The notes: a model not told the origin generated them from the sequence alone. A stretch of 64,000 nucleotides of DNA from Gluconacetobacter azotocaptans (GCF_014174355.1 NZ_JABEQF010000002.1:248001-312000); one strand, 5' to 3'. Shown: positions 7,871 to 17,124, numbered from the stretch's first letter. Translations and numbers: made by a program.

Positions 7871-9034
7871 TTATCCCGCCAGGGCCGCCTTGCCGGCGAA
7901 CGCCAGCGCGCTGTCGCCCTGAGGCGTGTGGATGCGCCCGCAGTGCACGTCCCGGTAATGGCGCTCCAGCGGGTTGTCCTGGCTGAGGCCGGGGTTGCCG
8001 ATCGCCGCGACGGCCTTGCCCACGGCTGTAATCGCGTTCTCGGTGACGATCTGCTTGACCAGGCCCGCGTCCGCGTTGGCATGTTCGCCGGCTTCCTCGC
8101 GCCGTAGCGCATGGTCGATCAGCGCGGTGTTGGCCAGCAACAGCGCGTCGATCTTGCCCAGCAGGACGTGGAAGCGCGGCAGCGTGGACAGCGCCGCGCC
8201 CAGGTTGGACGGGACGCGGGCATGGAGGAAGCCGACTAGCCAGTTCCGCGCGGCGCGGGCGATGCCGTCATACAGCGCGCCGACCGCGATGGCGTGCCAG
8301 TTTGCCAGGGCCACGGCTTCTTCCTGCCTGCCGTCCGGCCGGATCAGATTGACCAGATAGCGTTCGGGGATCGCGACATCCTCGAAAACGATGGTGTGGC
8401 TGCCGGTGGCGCGCATGCCCATCTGGTGCCAGCTCTTCTCGATCCGGATCCCCGGCAGGCCGAGCGGTACCAGAACCTGGCCGACGCGCGGCGCGTCCTC
8501 GTCCGTACGCGACCAGACCACGCCCCAGTGCAACGCGGTCGAACCGGTCGAGAAGATCTTCCGCCCGTTCAGGCGCCAGATTGCGCCGTCACGCCGCACG
8601 CTGGTGGCGGGCAGGCCGCCGCGCGCGGGGGTGCCCAGTTCCGGTTCCACGCGCAGGGCGTTGATCAGTGCGCCGTCGCGGACGATGCTGGAAAACACCT
8701 CCGCCTTCACCGCGTCGCTCCAGACCGGGGAACGGGCGATCGCGCCCGACTGGAGGTATTGCATGGCCAGGATCAGCGCCGTGGACGGGTCGCCTTGCGC
8801 GATGCGGCTCACGATCTCCACGATGCGCCGCAACCCGAGGCCCTGGCCGCCGAAAACGGGCGGCACGGTCAGGGTCAGTAGCCCGGCCGCGCGCAGGTCG
8901 GCGAGGTTATCCAGCGCGATGTCGCCCGAGCGGTCGTAATCCGCCGCCCGGTCCGCGAAGCGCGCGACGAGGCGGTCCAGCGTTTCAGCCGATATATCGA
9001 CAGGCGCGTGCGCCCCGATCGGTGATCCATCCAT
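7871..9034 (-). CDS. Acyl-CoA-dehydrogenase-like flavoprotein, SfnB/DszC type
   Basis: 387 residues from ATG 9034. Features of the acyl-CoA dehydrogenase fold are 'LRAAGLLTLTVPPVFGGQGLGL' near 50-70, 'GRKIFSTGSTALHWGVVWSRT' in the beta domain, 'SWHQMGMRATGSHTIVFEDVAIP' and a C-terminal helical 'VAAIGNPGLSQDNPLERHYRDVHCGRIHTPQ'. The latter pattern, ending in a HTPQ-like segment, is typical of SfnB/DszC-type enzymes, which are flavin-dependent monooxygenases or desulfurisation enzymes rather than true CoA dehydrogenases. It is convergent to the LLM gene and heads downstream of the ferredoxin/FAD/binding-protein genes on the same strand. A role in organosulfur oxidation fits the neighbourhood; substrate unknown. 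Confidence 0.85.
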   Translation of the reverse strand: MDGSPIGAHAPVDISAETLDRLVARFADRAADYDRSGDIALDNLADLRAAGLLTLTVPPVFGGQGLGLRRIVEIVSRIAQGDPSTALILAMQYLQSGAIARSPVWSDAVKAEVFSSIVRDGALINALRVEPELGTPARGGLPATSVRRDGAIWRLNGRKIFSTGSTALHWGVVWSRTDEDAPRVGQVLVPLGLPGIRIEKSWHQMGMRATGSHTIVFEDVAIPERYLVNLIRPDGRQEEAVALANWHAIAVGALYDGIARAARNWLVGFLHARVPSNLGAALSTLPRFHVLLGKIDALLLANTALIDHALRREEAGEHANADAGLVKQIVTENAITAVGKAVAAIGNPGLSQDNPLERHYRDVHCGRIHTPQGDSALAFAGKAALAG

Positions 9035-9072
9035 GACCGGTGACTCCCCAGTGGTCTTTGTGCGTGTGGTCT

Positions 9073-9417
9073 TTATGCGCCCCGGGCGCGGCGGAAGACG
9101 TCTTCCATGCGCCAGTGCTGGTTGCGCAGCGCCTCGTCTTCGGCCCATTCGTCCCAACCCGACGCCCGCCGATATTCGCCCAGCAGGCCGGACGCCTCGA
9201 TCGCCGCCGCGTCCTGCGGCTGGGCGCGGCCGGCGTCGGGATGCACATACAGCGCGTCCTCCCGGCAATAGAGTTCGCACAGGAAGCAGGTCTGGCAGTC
9301 GGCCTGCCGCGCGATGCGGGGCGGGCCGTCCGGCGCGGGGTCGAACACGTCGCGGGGGCAGGCGGCCACGCAGTCGTTGCAGCCGGTGCAGCGCGCGGCG
9401 AGGACGAGTTCGATCAT
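9073..9417 (-). CDS. Two-cluster 4Fe-4S ferredoxin-type subunit
   Basis: 114 residues. Two cysteine motifs, 'CTGCNDCVAACP' (about residues 10-21) and 'CQTCFLCELYC' (about 41-51), are enough for two [4Fe-4S] clusters, as in AprB-like or FdxB-like electron-transfer subunits. A 60-residue C-terminal tail rich in charged and aromatic residues ('ASGWDEWAEDEALRNQHW') follows and may bind the partner. The start overlaps the stop of the FAD protein (ATGA at 9414-9417), so the two are translated together and very likely form one complex. It probably passes electrons to or from the flavin of its neighbour. Confidence 0.85.
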   Translation of the reverse strand: MIELVLAARCTGCNDCVAACPRDVFDPAPDGPPRIARQADCQTCFLCELYCREDALYVHPDAGRAQPQDAAAIEASGLLGEYRRASGWDEWAEDEALRNQHWRMEDVFRRARGA

Positions 9418-10985
9418 GCCTGTTCTCCCGCCGGGACGATTTCCGTCCAGATCGTCTCCACGCCGCCGGCAATGATGTGTGCAGGCAGCGTGGCGGCGGC
9501 GATTGCATCCGCGCGCCGGTGCAGGCCCAGGCTGTCGTGGCGCGCCAGCGCGCTGGCCGTGCTCCAGCGGGCGGTGGCGGTCAGGGCGGCAAGCTCCCTG
9601 CGACGGGCTCGGGCGTGTGGGGTCCCGGCAAGGCCGGCGTGGGGCAGGGCACTCCAGCCGCTGTCCAGACGGTCGCGCGCCGCTGACAGCGTCGCTTCCG
9701 TCCGGAAATATTGCTTCATGGGCGACAGCATCTCGGCCTGCACCATGCGCTCGATTTCGGCCGCGTCGGCTGTGCCGCGCGTCTGCGCCAGGCCGGCACC
9801 GCCCGTGCCCTCGGCGGGCGTGTCGGCGCGCCGGCCCTGGCGGCGCACGCGGGCCAGCGCGGCCTCCGCCGCGATACAGCCCGAGGACAGGGCCCAGGCC
9901 GCGTTCACGGCGCCGCCCCCGCTGATGGCCCCGGTGACCGGCTCGCGCGAGGCGACGTCTCCGACCACGAACAGCCCCTCCACCCCCGCGCCGGCATCCG
10001 CGTCGGCGACGCGCACGCCGCCCACGCCCCGGATCGTACCCTCGCCCACCAGCGAGACGGGGAAGCGGTCCTGGAAAGGGTCGATTCCCAGACGGCGGAA
10101 GGTCAGGGTCACGTTGGGGGAAATCTGCGGCAACTGTCGCCGTACGTCCTCGGGCGTGGCGGAGAGATCGCAGAACACCGGTCCGCGCGCCAGGGCCTCG
10201 GCCAGGAACGCGGTGTCGTGCGGGCCTTGCGGACGGTCCAGCAGGCGGCCCTGCCCGTCGTAATAGCGCGCGAAACTGTAGATCATGGTGCGCGCCATGG
10301 TGGTGCCGGCCGGTACCACCGTGAAGAAGGCGGAAAATTCCATGCCGGACAGCACGGCCCCGGCCTCGACCGCCATCAGCAGCCCGTCGCCCGTGTTGTT
10401 CGCCCCGCCCAGCAGGTGCGAGCGGAAGCCGCAGCCGCCGGTGGCCAGGATCGTAGCCCCGGCGCGGACCACCCAGTCGCCGCCCGCCCCCTGGCGGCTG
10501 ACGCCGCGCGCGCCGGCGATGCTGCCATCGGCATGGCGCAGCAGTTCCAGCGCGGGGCTGTGGTCCAGGACGATCGCGCCGGCCGCCAGGGCCTTTTCGC
10601 GCAGGGCGCGCAGATATTCCGGCCCGCGCAGCGCGTGGTGGCGGATCCTGCCTTCGTCGTCGGGCACATACCGGTAGTGGCTGGCGATGCCGGGCAGCGT
10701 GCGGAAGGTGCGGTCGATGATCCGCGCCATCCATGGGGCGTCGCCCAGGCCTTGCGCCGCGGCCATGCGGCGGGCGATCGCGTCCTCGCGCCGGCCGGCC
10801 TCGGGGGGCACCCACCAATGGCCGGGCCCGGCCGCCGCCGCCACGCCCGAGGTGCCGCAGCGGCCCTTTTCCGCGACGATCACGCGCGCGCCGCCCTGCG
10901 CCGCGGTGATGGCGGCCCAGCACCCCGCCAGGCCGCCGCCGATGACCAGCACGTCGGCGTCATGGTGGACGAGTCGGGTCGTCAT
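9414..10985 (-). CDS. FAD-dependent oxidoreductase (fumarate reductase/AprA-like flavoprotein)
   Basis: 523 residues. The N-terminal dinucleotide fold 'DADVLVIGGGLAGCWAAITAAQGGARVIVAEKG' (GxGxxG) and the later 'ATGGCGF' and 'GLFVVGDVASREPVTGAISGGGAVNAAWALSSG' are the FAD-binding pieces of the succinate dehydrogenase/fumarate reductase/adenylylsulfate reductase flavoprotein family. A C-terminal helical region follows. It is coupled to the two-cluster ferredoxin by a 4-nt overlap, an AprAB-like pair, but lacks enough here to call it APS reductase. It also overlaps the binding protein upstream by 4 nt, so all three are one transcript. Likely a redox step on an imported sulfur compound. Confidence 0.83.
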   Translation of the reverse strand: MTTRLVHHDADVLVIGGGLAGCWAAITAAQGGARVIVAEKGRCGTSGVAAAAGPGHWWVPPEAGRREDAIARRMAAAQGLGDAPWMARIIDRTFRTLPGIASHYRYVPDDEGRIRHHALRGPEYLRALREKALAAGAIVLDHSPALELLRHADGSIAGARGVSRQGAGGDWVVRAGATILATGGCGFRSHLLGGANNTGDGLLMAVEAGAVLSGMEFSAFFTVVPAGTTMARTMIYSFARYYDGQGRLLDRPQGPHDTAFLAEALARGPVFCDLSATPEDVRRQLPQISPNVTLTFRRLGIDPFQDRFPVSLVGEGTIRGVGGVRVADADAGAGVEGLFVVGDVASREPVTGAISGGGAVNAAWALSSGCIAAEAALARVRRQGRRADTPAEGTGGAGLAQTRGTADAAEIERMVQAEMLSPMKQYFRTEATLSAARDRLDSGWSALPHAGLAGTPHARARRRELAALTATARWSTASALARHDSLGLHRRADAIAAATLPAHIIAGGVETIWTEIVPAGEQA

Positions 10986-11938
10986 GGCAGGGTGAAGCTC
11001 CGGTCGAAGGCGGTCTCGAACGGGTCGACCGAGGACAGGAAGCCGGCCGCGCGGTAGGCGTCCAGCGTGACCTGCTCGGCCTTCACGACGCCGTCGCCGA
11101 CGGCGGCGGGGGTAGCGATGAGCTTCTGCGCGACGGCATCGGCGACGGTCTGCGGCAGGCCGGTCTGGCGCGCCAGCAGGGCGGCATAGTCTCGCTGGTG
11201 CAGCGCGCCCCAGGCATAGGCCCTGGCCACGCGGCGATAGAAATCGGCCAGTTGGGCGTGCTTGTGCGCCAGCGCGGCATCGGTTGCGACAAAGAAGCTG
11301 TTGTTGGGCATGACCCCGGCGCCGTCGGCCAGGATGGCCCCGTGGTTCTGGATCGTTTCCAGCGAGACGTACGGCTCCCACGTCGACCAGGCGTCGATGC
11401 CGCCGCTGTCGAGCGCCGCCTTGGCCTGGGCCGGGGCGAGGAACACGATATGTGGCGCGGGGGCCGGGATCGCGCCGGTCTGGATCAGGCGCAGCAGAAG
11501 CAGATGGCCGATGGAGCCACGGCCGGTCGCCACCCGCTTGCCCGAAAGGCCCGACAAGGCGTGGATCGGCGAGCCGGACGGCACGACGACCGCCGTGGCG
11601 CGACCGCCCCCGCGCGGTGGAATCAGCAGGGCGGCCCTGACCGGCAGGCCCGCGCCCCAGGCGAACAGAAACGGACCGTCGCCCGCGATCCCGGTATCGA
11701 CCGCCCCGGCCCCCAGCGCCTGCAGAAGGGGGGCGGCGGCCTCGAACTCGGTCCAGCGAATGCGGTAGGGCAGACCCTGGTCGGCGCCTGCAGCTTCCAG
11801 CAGCGCCTTCTGCTGCCCTTTCTGGTCGGCCACCACCAGGTCGTCGTCCGCCCGTGCGCCCGGCGCGGCGTGAAGCAGGCACAGCAGGGCGAGGGCGCCC
11901 AGAAGGCGGCAGGGCATGAGGCGGGCGGCACGATGCAT
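10982..11938 (-). CDS. ABC transporter periplasmic binding protein (SsuA/NrtA-like), copy 1
   Basis: 318 residues with a signal peptide ('MPCRLLGALALLCLLHAAPGARA', cleavage near residue 30). The mature part follows the SsuA/TauA/NrtA fold: 'YRIRWTEFEAAAPLLQALGAGAVDTGIAGD', 'LSGLSGKRVATGRGSIGHLLLLRLI', and 'GGIDAWSTWEPYVS', which is a strong family signature. It captures sulfonates or similar anions in the periplasm for the permease/ATPase pair encoded divergently at 12116-13701. The intergenic region of about 180 bp holds promoters for both directions. Two Met starts are possible (11938 and 11917); the difference only affects the signal peptide. Confidence 0.88.
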   Translation of the reverse strand: MHRAARLMPCRLLGALALLCLLHAAPGARADDDLVVADQKGQQKALLEAAGADQGLPYRIRWTEFEAAAPLLQALGAGAVDTGIAGDGPFLFAWGAGLPVRAALLIPPRGGGRATAVVVPSGSPIHALSGLSGKRVATGRGSIGHLLLLRLIQTGAIPAPAPHIVFLAPAQAKAALDSGGIDAWSTWEPYVSLETIQNHGAILADGAGVMPNNSFFVATDAALAHKHAQLADFYRRVARAYAWGALHQRDYAALLARQTGLPQTVADAVAQKLIATPAAVGDGVVKAEQVTLDAYRAAGFLSSVDPFETAFDRSFTLP

Positions 11939-12115
11939 GGCGAAGCGATCTTCGGACGGCTGTCAGGGAGCGGCAGCGTGCCCGCGAGGAGCGCGGGATA
12001 CAATCAAATCACGCTGAATTGTGGTATGAATAATATTTACCTGACAAGCAGGATGAATCAGGCGAAGCTGCGGCGCATACCCATCGAAGTCCCATTGAAG
12101 GAAGGAACGGCGGAC

Positions 12116-12955
12116 ATGTCAGGAACTCTCATCCGGACCGTATCCCCGGTGGCGGCCCGGGCAGCCCCGCGATCGGCCTGGCGGCCCAGGCTGGGCGTCC
12201 TCACGCGCTATGCCTCGCCCTTCTTTCTGGTGCTGCTGTGGCAGGCGGCGTGTTCGACGGGGCTTCTGTCCACGCGGCTGGTGGCGTCTCCGGCCCAGAT
12301 CGTCGCGACCGGCTGGTCGCTGACGCGGGACGGCAGCTTGCAGACCAATCTGGCGGTGTCGCTGGCGCGCGCCGGCTCGGGCCTGGCGATCGCCTTCGTG
12401 GCGGGGGTGAGCCTGGCGCTGATTTCGGGCCTGTCGCGTCTGGGTGAGGACATCGTGGACGCGCCGTTGCAGATTCTGCGCACCCTGCCGGCGCTGGCGC
12501 TGGTGCCGCTGTTCATTCTGTGGTTCGGCATCGGCGAGACGCCGAAGATCGCGCTTGTGGCGCTGGGGTCGAGCTTCCCGATCTATCTCAACCTGCACAA
12601 GGGCATCCGTTCCATCGACCCGAAGCTGCTGGAAATGGCCCGCACGCTCGGCCTGTCGCGGGCACGCACCATCCGTGACGTGATCCTGCCCGGGGCGCTG
12701 CCGGATCTTCTGGTGGGGCTGCGGTTTGCCGTGGGCATCTCGTGGCTGATGCTGGTGGTGGCCGAGCAGGTGAACGCCGACAGCGGAATCGGCCACATGA
12801 TGATGGATGCCGAGGATTTCCTGCGCACCGACATCATTCTCGTCGGTCTGGTGATCTATGGGCTGCTCGGCCTGGCGTCCGACCAGATCGTGCGTTTTCT
12901 GGAGACGACGCTGCTGTCCTGGCGGCCGTCGCATCGTATCGCGAGGTCGGCATGA
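12116..12955 (+). CDS. ssuC: ABC transporter permease, SsuC-like
   Basis: 279 residues with about six membrane segments (for example 'YASPFFLVLLWQAAC', 'AGSGLAIAFVAGVSLALI', 'ALALVPLFILWFGIG', 'IILVGLVIYGLLGLA'). The EAA loop near residues 180-210 reads 'ARTLGLSRARTIRDVILPGALPDLLVGLRF', typical of SsuC/TauC/NrtB permeases. Start ATG 12116 follows AAGGAACGG; the open frame upstream is not coding-like. It overlaps the ATPase gene by ATGA. Together with the divergent binding protein and the ATPase it forms a complete inner-membrane importer. Substrate assigned only to class (alkanesulfonate, taurine or nitrate-like anions), so the symbol is a family label. Confidence 0.85.
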   Translation: MSGTLIRTVSPVAARAAPRSAWRPRLGVLTRYASPFFLVLLWQAACSTGLLSTRLVASPAQIVATGWSLTRDGSLQTNLAVSLARAGSGLAIAFVAGVSLALISGLSRLGEDIVDAPLQILRTLPALALVPLFILWFGIGETPKIALVALGSSFPIYLNLHKGIRSIDPKLLEMARTLGLSRARTIRDVILPGALPDLLVGLRFAVGISWLMLVVAEQVNADSGIGHMMMDAEDFLRTDIILVGLVIYGLLGLASDQIVRFLETTLLSWRPSHRIARSA

Positions 12956-13701
12956 ACGCGGTTGCCCAGGTGACGCAGGGGGCGGGCGTACCATCACGCG
13001 ATGACGCGGCCGTTCTGGTGCATGGTCTGACACGCCGCTTCGGCGACGGCCCGGCGGTGCTCGATCGTCTCGATCTGGCCATTGCGCCGGGCGAGTTCGT
13101 GGCGCTGCTCGGGCACAGCGGGTCGGGGAAATCGACCCTGCTGCGCACGCTTGCGGGCCTCGACCCGGTGACCGAGGGATCGGTCGCGCGCCCGCGCGAG
13201 GTCTCCGTCGTCTTTCAGGAAAGCCGCCTGCTGCCGTGGAAACGGGTCTGGCAGAATACCGTGCTGGGCCAGGATGGGGCGGATCGTCGCGATCGCGCCG
13301 TGGCCGTGCTGGAGGAGGTCGGGCTTGGTCACCGGATCGACGCCTGGCCGCTGACGCTGTCGGGCGGCGAGGCGCAACGCGCGGCGCTGGCCCGCGCGCT
13401 GGTCCGCGAGCCTGCGTTCCTGATGCTGGACGAGCCTTTTGCCGCGCTGGACGCGCTGACGCGCCTGAAAATGCAGCAACTGGTTTCGGATCTGTGGACC
13501 CGTCACCGGTGCTCGGTCCTGCTGGTGACGCATGACGTCGACGAGGCGCTGCTGCTGGCGGATCGAGCCGTGGTGCTGGAGCGCGGCCGCATCCGTACGG
13601 ATGTGCTGATCCCGATGGATCGCCCCCGCCGCCACGCCGATCCGCGGTTCGAGCATCTGCGGGGCGTGTTGCTTGAATCGCTTGGCGTGCACGACGGGTA
13701 A
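12952..13701 (+). CDS. ssuB: ABC transporter ATPase, SsuB-like
   Basis: 249 residues with all nucleotide-binding motifs: Walker A 'GHSGSGKST' near residue 62, Q-loop 'FQESRLLPWKRVWQNT' whose LLPWK pattern is typical of SsuB/TauB, signature 'LSGGEAQR', Walker B 'FLMLDEPF' and H-loop 'VTHDVDEAL'. It is coupled to the permease by a 4-nt overlap. It powers import of the sulfonate-type substrate. The gene ends close to a small hairpin and a dispersed repeat, which probably mark the end of the transcript. Confidence 0.88.
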   Translation: MNAVAQVTQGAGVPSRDDAAVLVHGLTRRFGDGPAVLDRLDLAIAPGEFVALLGHSGSGKSTLLRTLAGLDPVTEGSVARPREVSVVFQESRLLPWKRVWQNTVLGQDGADRRDRAVAVLEEVGLGHRIDAWPLTLSGGEAQRAALARALVREPAFLMLDEPFAALDALTRLKMQQLVSDLWTRHRCSVLLVTHDVDEALLLADRAVVLERGRIRTDVLIPMDRPRRHADPRFEHLRGVLLESLGVHDG

Positions 13702-13708
13702 CGCAAAC

Positions 13709-13723
13709 CCAGCTTTCTGCTGG
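13709..13723 (+). terminator. Short hairpin after ssuB
   Basis: CCAGC-TTTCT-GCTGG, a perfect 5-bp stem with 5-nt loop, 7 nt after the ssuB stop. There is no T-run, so it is a weak terminator candidate, perhaps helped by the adjacent repeat. Confidence 0.3.
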
Positions 13724-13740
13724 CTGATTGAGATGCAGGC

Positions 13741-13840
13741 CTCAGGGCGCTGCCCTGAAACCCGCCCAAGGGCATCGCCCTTTGGAAACCCGGTCGTTGA
13801 TCCAGGATCGGGGCCCCGGGCTTCAGGCCCGATCTTTCTT
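13741..13840. repeat. Dispersed hairpin-rich intergenic repeat, copy A
   Basis: About 100 bp of nested palindromes: CAGGGCGCTGCCCTG, AAGGGCATCGCCCTT followed by TGGAAA, then GATCGGGGCCCC and a GGGC-TTCA-GGCCC type stem. The order AAGGGCAT.GCCCTTTGGAAA ... GATCGGGG.CC ... GGGC.TCAGG recurs at 46349-46450, so this is a dispersed element, possibly a terminator or a mobile palindromic unit. Its edge supplies the last codons and stop of the frameshifted monooxygenase to its right. Confidence 0.6.
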
Positions 13841-15165
13841 GCGGCGTGCGGTGTAGCGGTTGGTCGGATAAGGCAATCTCAGATTCTCGCGGAACGTCGC
13901 GTGCTCATAATCACGGTGGAACAGGCCGCGGTCCTGAAGAATTGGGACCACGTGATGGACGAACAGATCGAACTGGCCAGGAAGGGTTTCGAAGATCACG
14001 AACCCGTCCGCCCCTTCGTTCTCGAACCAGGTCTGGAGCGCGTCGGCGACCTTTTCCGGCGTGCCCACGAAATCGCCCCGCGGCGTCGCGATCCGTTCCG
14101 CGATCTGGCGGAGCGTGAGATGGCCTTGCCGGACCTGCTCCAGGATGCGGAGCGAGGCGCTCTGGTTGCTGTTGTGGCCGATGGCTTCGACGTCCGGGAA
14201 CGGGCCGTCCAGATCGTACTGGTGAAATCATGGTCATTGAAGGCGCGCGACAGGAATCCCAGCCCGGTATCCAGCGAGCCGAGCGACGCCAGTTCCCGAT
14301 AGCGCGCTTCGGCGTCGGCCTCGGTCAGGCCGATGACCGGCCCGATGCCGGGCAGGATAAAGGGCGCATCCGCGTCGCGTCCGAAGGCCCGGGCACGGGA
14401 TTTCACGTCGCGATAATAGCCCTGGGCTTCGGCAAGGTTCTGCGGGCCGCAGAAGACGACTTCCGCGCGTCTGGCGGCGAAATCGCGTCCGCTTTCCGAC
14501 GCGCCGGCCTGGAAGATGACGGGTTGTCCCTGGGCCGAGCGCCCGATGTTCAGCGGCCCGCGCACCTGGAAGAACTCGCCCTGGTGGTCGAGCCGGTGCA
14601 GTTTCTCCCGGTCCACGAAGACGCCGCGCGCCTTGTCGCCAACCAGCGCGTCGTCCTCCCAGCTATCCCATAATCCCTGGACGACATCGAGATATTCAGC
14701 GGCGATCCGGTAGCGCTGGTGGTGCTCGGGATGTGACTCCCTGCTGAAATTGGCCGCCGTGTCGCCCAGCCAGGAGGTAACGACATTCCATGCCGCGCGG
14801 CCGTTGCTGATATGGTCGAGCGAGGCGAACTGACGGGCGACGTTGAAGGGTTCCGAGTAGCTGACCGTCAGCGTGCCGACCAGGCCGATGCGGCTGGTGG
14901 CCCCGGCCAGCGCCGAAAGGATGGTGATCGGCTCGAACCGGTTGAGATAATGCGGGCTGGATTTTTCGTTGATCGAGAGGCTGTCGGCCACGAACACGAA
15001 ATCGAACTTTCCCTTCTCGGCCAGCCGGGTCTGATGCAGGTAGAAGGGGAAGCTGGTGCTTGCCCGCACATCGCGGTCGGGATGCCGCCAGTCGTCCCAC
15101 GTGCGGCCGACGCCATGAAGGATGAAGCCGAGTTTGAGTCTGCGCGGAGCGGGCATGGCGGACAT
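13823..15165 (-). pseudogene. NtaA/DmoA-type FMN monooxygenase, frameshifted near 14221
   Basis: An intact frame from ATG 15165 encodes an NtaA/SnaA/DmoA-type luciferase-family monooxygenase ('[19 protein letters not shown]', '[15 protein letters not shown]', '[24 protein letters not shown]', '[25 protein letters not shown]') up to 'FNDHDFT' at about residue 315. From there the expected continuation ([11 protein letters not shown]...[25 protein letters not shown]...ENLRLPYPTNRYTARRK) lies in another frame, ending at 13823. Reading ACC-CAG instead of ACCAG restores it, so one C (a G on the plus strand, at 14221-14222) is missing. Either a recent inactivating deletion or a sequencing error; the rest of the coding sequence is undamaged, which favours a very recent or artefactual event. 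Confidence 0.82.
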
Positions 15166-15193
15166 CTTTCTGCTGGTTGGGCTGCCGGTTGGG

Positions 15194-16186
15194 CTATGCG
15201 GGAAGAAGGGGTGTCAGGGCCGGGGAAAAGACGGCCCCGATATTCGTGCCGGGCGGCAGGACGCCCGCCGTGACGAAGGTGTCGGCCACGGATTGCGCGC
15301 CGGTTATGTCGCCCTGCCGCCAGGCGCGCGGGGCGTAGGGGCGGTTCTGGGTCTGGAGGTAGGCCAGAACCAGGGGTTCGGGCACCTTGATGACCGGGGC
15401 GACGGCGCGTGCCCAGCGCGGCTTGTCCGTGCCGAGGGTGGCGTAGGCCTTGCCGAGGCGGCGGATATAATCGGCGGCGGCGGCGCGGAAGTCCGGGTTG
15501 TCCAGTCCGCGCGGGTTGGCGCCGACGAAATAATGTCCCGACAGGATATCGGCGGCGCTTTGCAGGATACGCGCGGTGCCGTCCGCCTCCAGCGTCTGGA
15601 TGGCATAGCCGTAGGTCGCCCAGGCATCGAGGCTGCCCGCCTTCATGGCCGTCAACCCGTCGCTCATGCCCAGTGCGATCGGGTGGATGTCGGCGAAGCT
15701 CATGCCATGCTGCGCCAGCATGCGCAGCAGGAAGTAATGCGCGGTCGTGGCCTTGATGTAGCCGACCCGCTTGCCCCGCAGGTCCGTGACCGATCGCGCC
15801 GGCGAGCCCGCCGGCACCAGTAGGGCCTGATCGGTCGTGGGGCCTTCCATGGTGGCGACGACGGCGATCCGCGCCCCGGCACTGGCGGCGAAAACCATCG
15901 GGATCTCGCTCCACATCCCCAGGTCGACCGCATCGGCGTTGATCGCCTGGGCGATCAGATTGCCGGAATTGAATTCGCTGAACGCCACCCGATAGGGAAA
16001 GTCGTCCAGCCCCGTAGCGGCCAGCAGGGTCTGGTCCATGCCGCGAAACGCGGCCACGCGCAGCGTCGCATGCGCCAGGTCCGCGGCCGCGGCGCGACGG
16101 AGCGGCGCCGTGGCGGCAGACAGGCCAAGACCCGCCGCAAGGCCGAGGGCATGCCGTCGTGTCACGATCATGGGGGCGTCCCGCAT
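15194..16186 (-). CDS. ABC transporter periplasmic binding protein (SsuA-like), copy 2
   Basis: 330 residues. The N-terminus '[27 protein letters not shown]' has a twin-arginine start and a hydrophobic core, so export by Tat or Sec is likely. The mature part matches the SsuA/aliphatic sulfonate fold: '[32 protein letters not shown]', '[25 protein letters not shown]' and '[14 protein letters not shown]'. No permease or ATPase is beside it, so it may share the SsuBC pair at 12116-13701. Its start overlaps the aldolase stop (TGATG), so it is co-translated with that gene, and the monooxygenase follows 28 bp later. Confidence 0.87.
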   Translation of the reverse strand: MRDAPMIVTRRHALGLAAGLGLSAATAPLRRAAAADLAHATLRVAAFRGMDQTLLAATGLDDFPYRVAFSEFNSGNLIAQAINADAVDLGMWSEIPMVFAASAGARIAVVATMEGPTTDQALLVPAGSPARSVTDLRGKRVGYIKATTAHYFLLRMLAQHGMSFADIHPIALGMSDGLTAMKAGSLDAWATYGYAIQTLEADGTARILQSAADILSGHYFVGANPRGLDNPDFRAAAADYIRRLGKAYATLGTDKPRWARAVAPVIKVPEPLVLAYLQTQNRPYAPRAWRQGDITGAQSVADTFVTAGVLPPGTNIGAVFSPALTPLLPA

Positions 16187-16980
16187 CAGGCGTCGAAGCC
16201 GGGCGAGAGGCGCGCTGCCTTGCGCAACGAGGCCTCCCAGATCAGGTCGTGAATGTCCCGGCCACCTTCGACCGGCTTGCGCTTGCGCCCGACCTGGCGG
16301 CGCACCGCGTCCTGTGCCTCGGCCGGCGCGATCAGGACGTTTTCGCGGCCGATCGACAGGGTGCGGACCTGTGCGGTGCAGGCGCTTTCCAGCTGATAGA
16401 TCCGCCCCCAGGCCGTGCCTGCCGTCCTGCCGAGCGCCAGCGTGCCGTGATTGCGCAGCAGCATGAAGTTGGTATCGCCAAGATCGGCGATCAGCCGTTC
16501 GCGTTCATCCAGTTCGAGGGCGATACCTTCGTAATCGTGATAGCTGAGCGACGGGATGACCGTCAGCGCACGCTGATTGAGCGGCAGCAGCCCTTCGGCG
16601 TGCGCGGAAACCGCCATGCCGTCAGGGGAATGGAAATGGGCGATGAACAGGGCGTCCGGCCGCGCCGCGTGAATGGCGGAGTGGATGACGAAGCCGGCAT
16701 AGTTGATCCCGTATGCGTTTTCGCCGACGATTTTGCCGTCCAGATCGACCTTGACCAGACTCGACGCCGTGACTTCCTCGAACATCAGCCCGAAGGGATT
16801 TATCAGGAAATGGTGCGCGGGCCCCGGCACGCGCGCCGAGATATGGGTCGCGATCAGGTCGTCCCATCCATACAGCGCGGCGAGCCGGTAGAACGCCGCC
16901 AGATCGACGCGGACGGCCCATTCCTCGGCGGACATGGCGGGTGACGCCTGGCGAAGTGGCGGATGTGCGAGGACTGTCAT
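16186..16980 (-). CDS. Class II aldolase/adducin family protein, copy 2
   Basis: 264 residues from ATG 16980; an in-frame upstream start at 17076 would add 32 non-conserved residues. Metal-binding motifs are 'HSAIHAARPDALFIAHFHSPDG' (HFH) and 'LLRNHGTLALGRT'. The fold matches the copy at 3657, including 'INPFGLMFEEVTASSLVKVDLDG'. It opens a minus-strand operon of aldolase, binding protein and NtaA-type monooxygenase, overlapping the binding protein by one base. Reaction unknown; it probably acts on a product of the monooxygenase. Confidence 0.85.
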   Translation of the reverse strand: MTVLAHPPLRQASPAMSAEEWAVRVDLAAFYRLAALYGWDDLIATHISARVPGPAHHFLINPFGLMFEEVTASSLVKVDLDGKIVGENAYGINYAGFVIHSAIHAARPDALFIAHFHSPDGMAVSAHAEGLLPLNQRALTVIPSLSYHDYEGIALELDERERLIADLGDTNFMLLRNHGTLALGRTAGTAWGRIYQLESACTAQVRTLSIGRENVLIAPAEAQDAVRRQVGRKRKPVEGGRDIHDLIWEASLRKAARLSPGFDA

Positions 16981-17124
16981 GGCAGCGCTCCGGGCGGAGG
17001 TGGTCTGGTCGTTCGGCCCGGAGTGTACGGGCGATCCGGCCGGCCCCCGAATGAGAAATGATAAAGCATCGTTCAAAGACGCCTTGATCGTGGGCGCGCC
17101 CGGCGCGCCTGCCAGGTCAGGCGT

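Noticed and set aside
5011-8112. 1000-codon minus-strand frame across rhodanese and LLM genes
   Set aside because: Same GC-driven shadow, no recognisable domains, and opposite to two clear genes.
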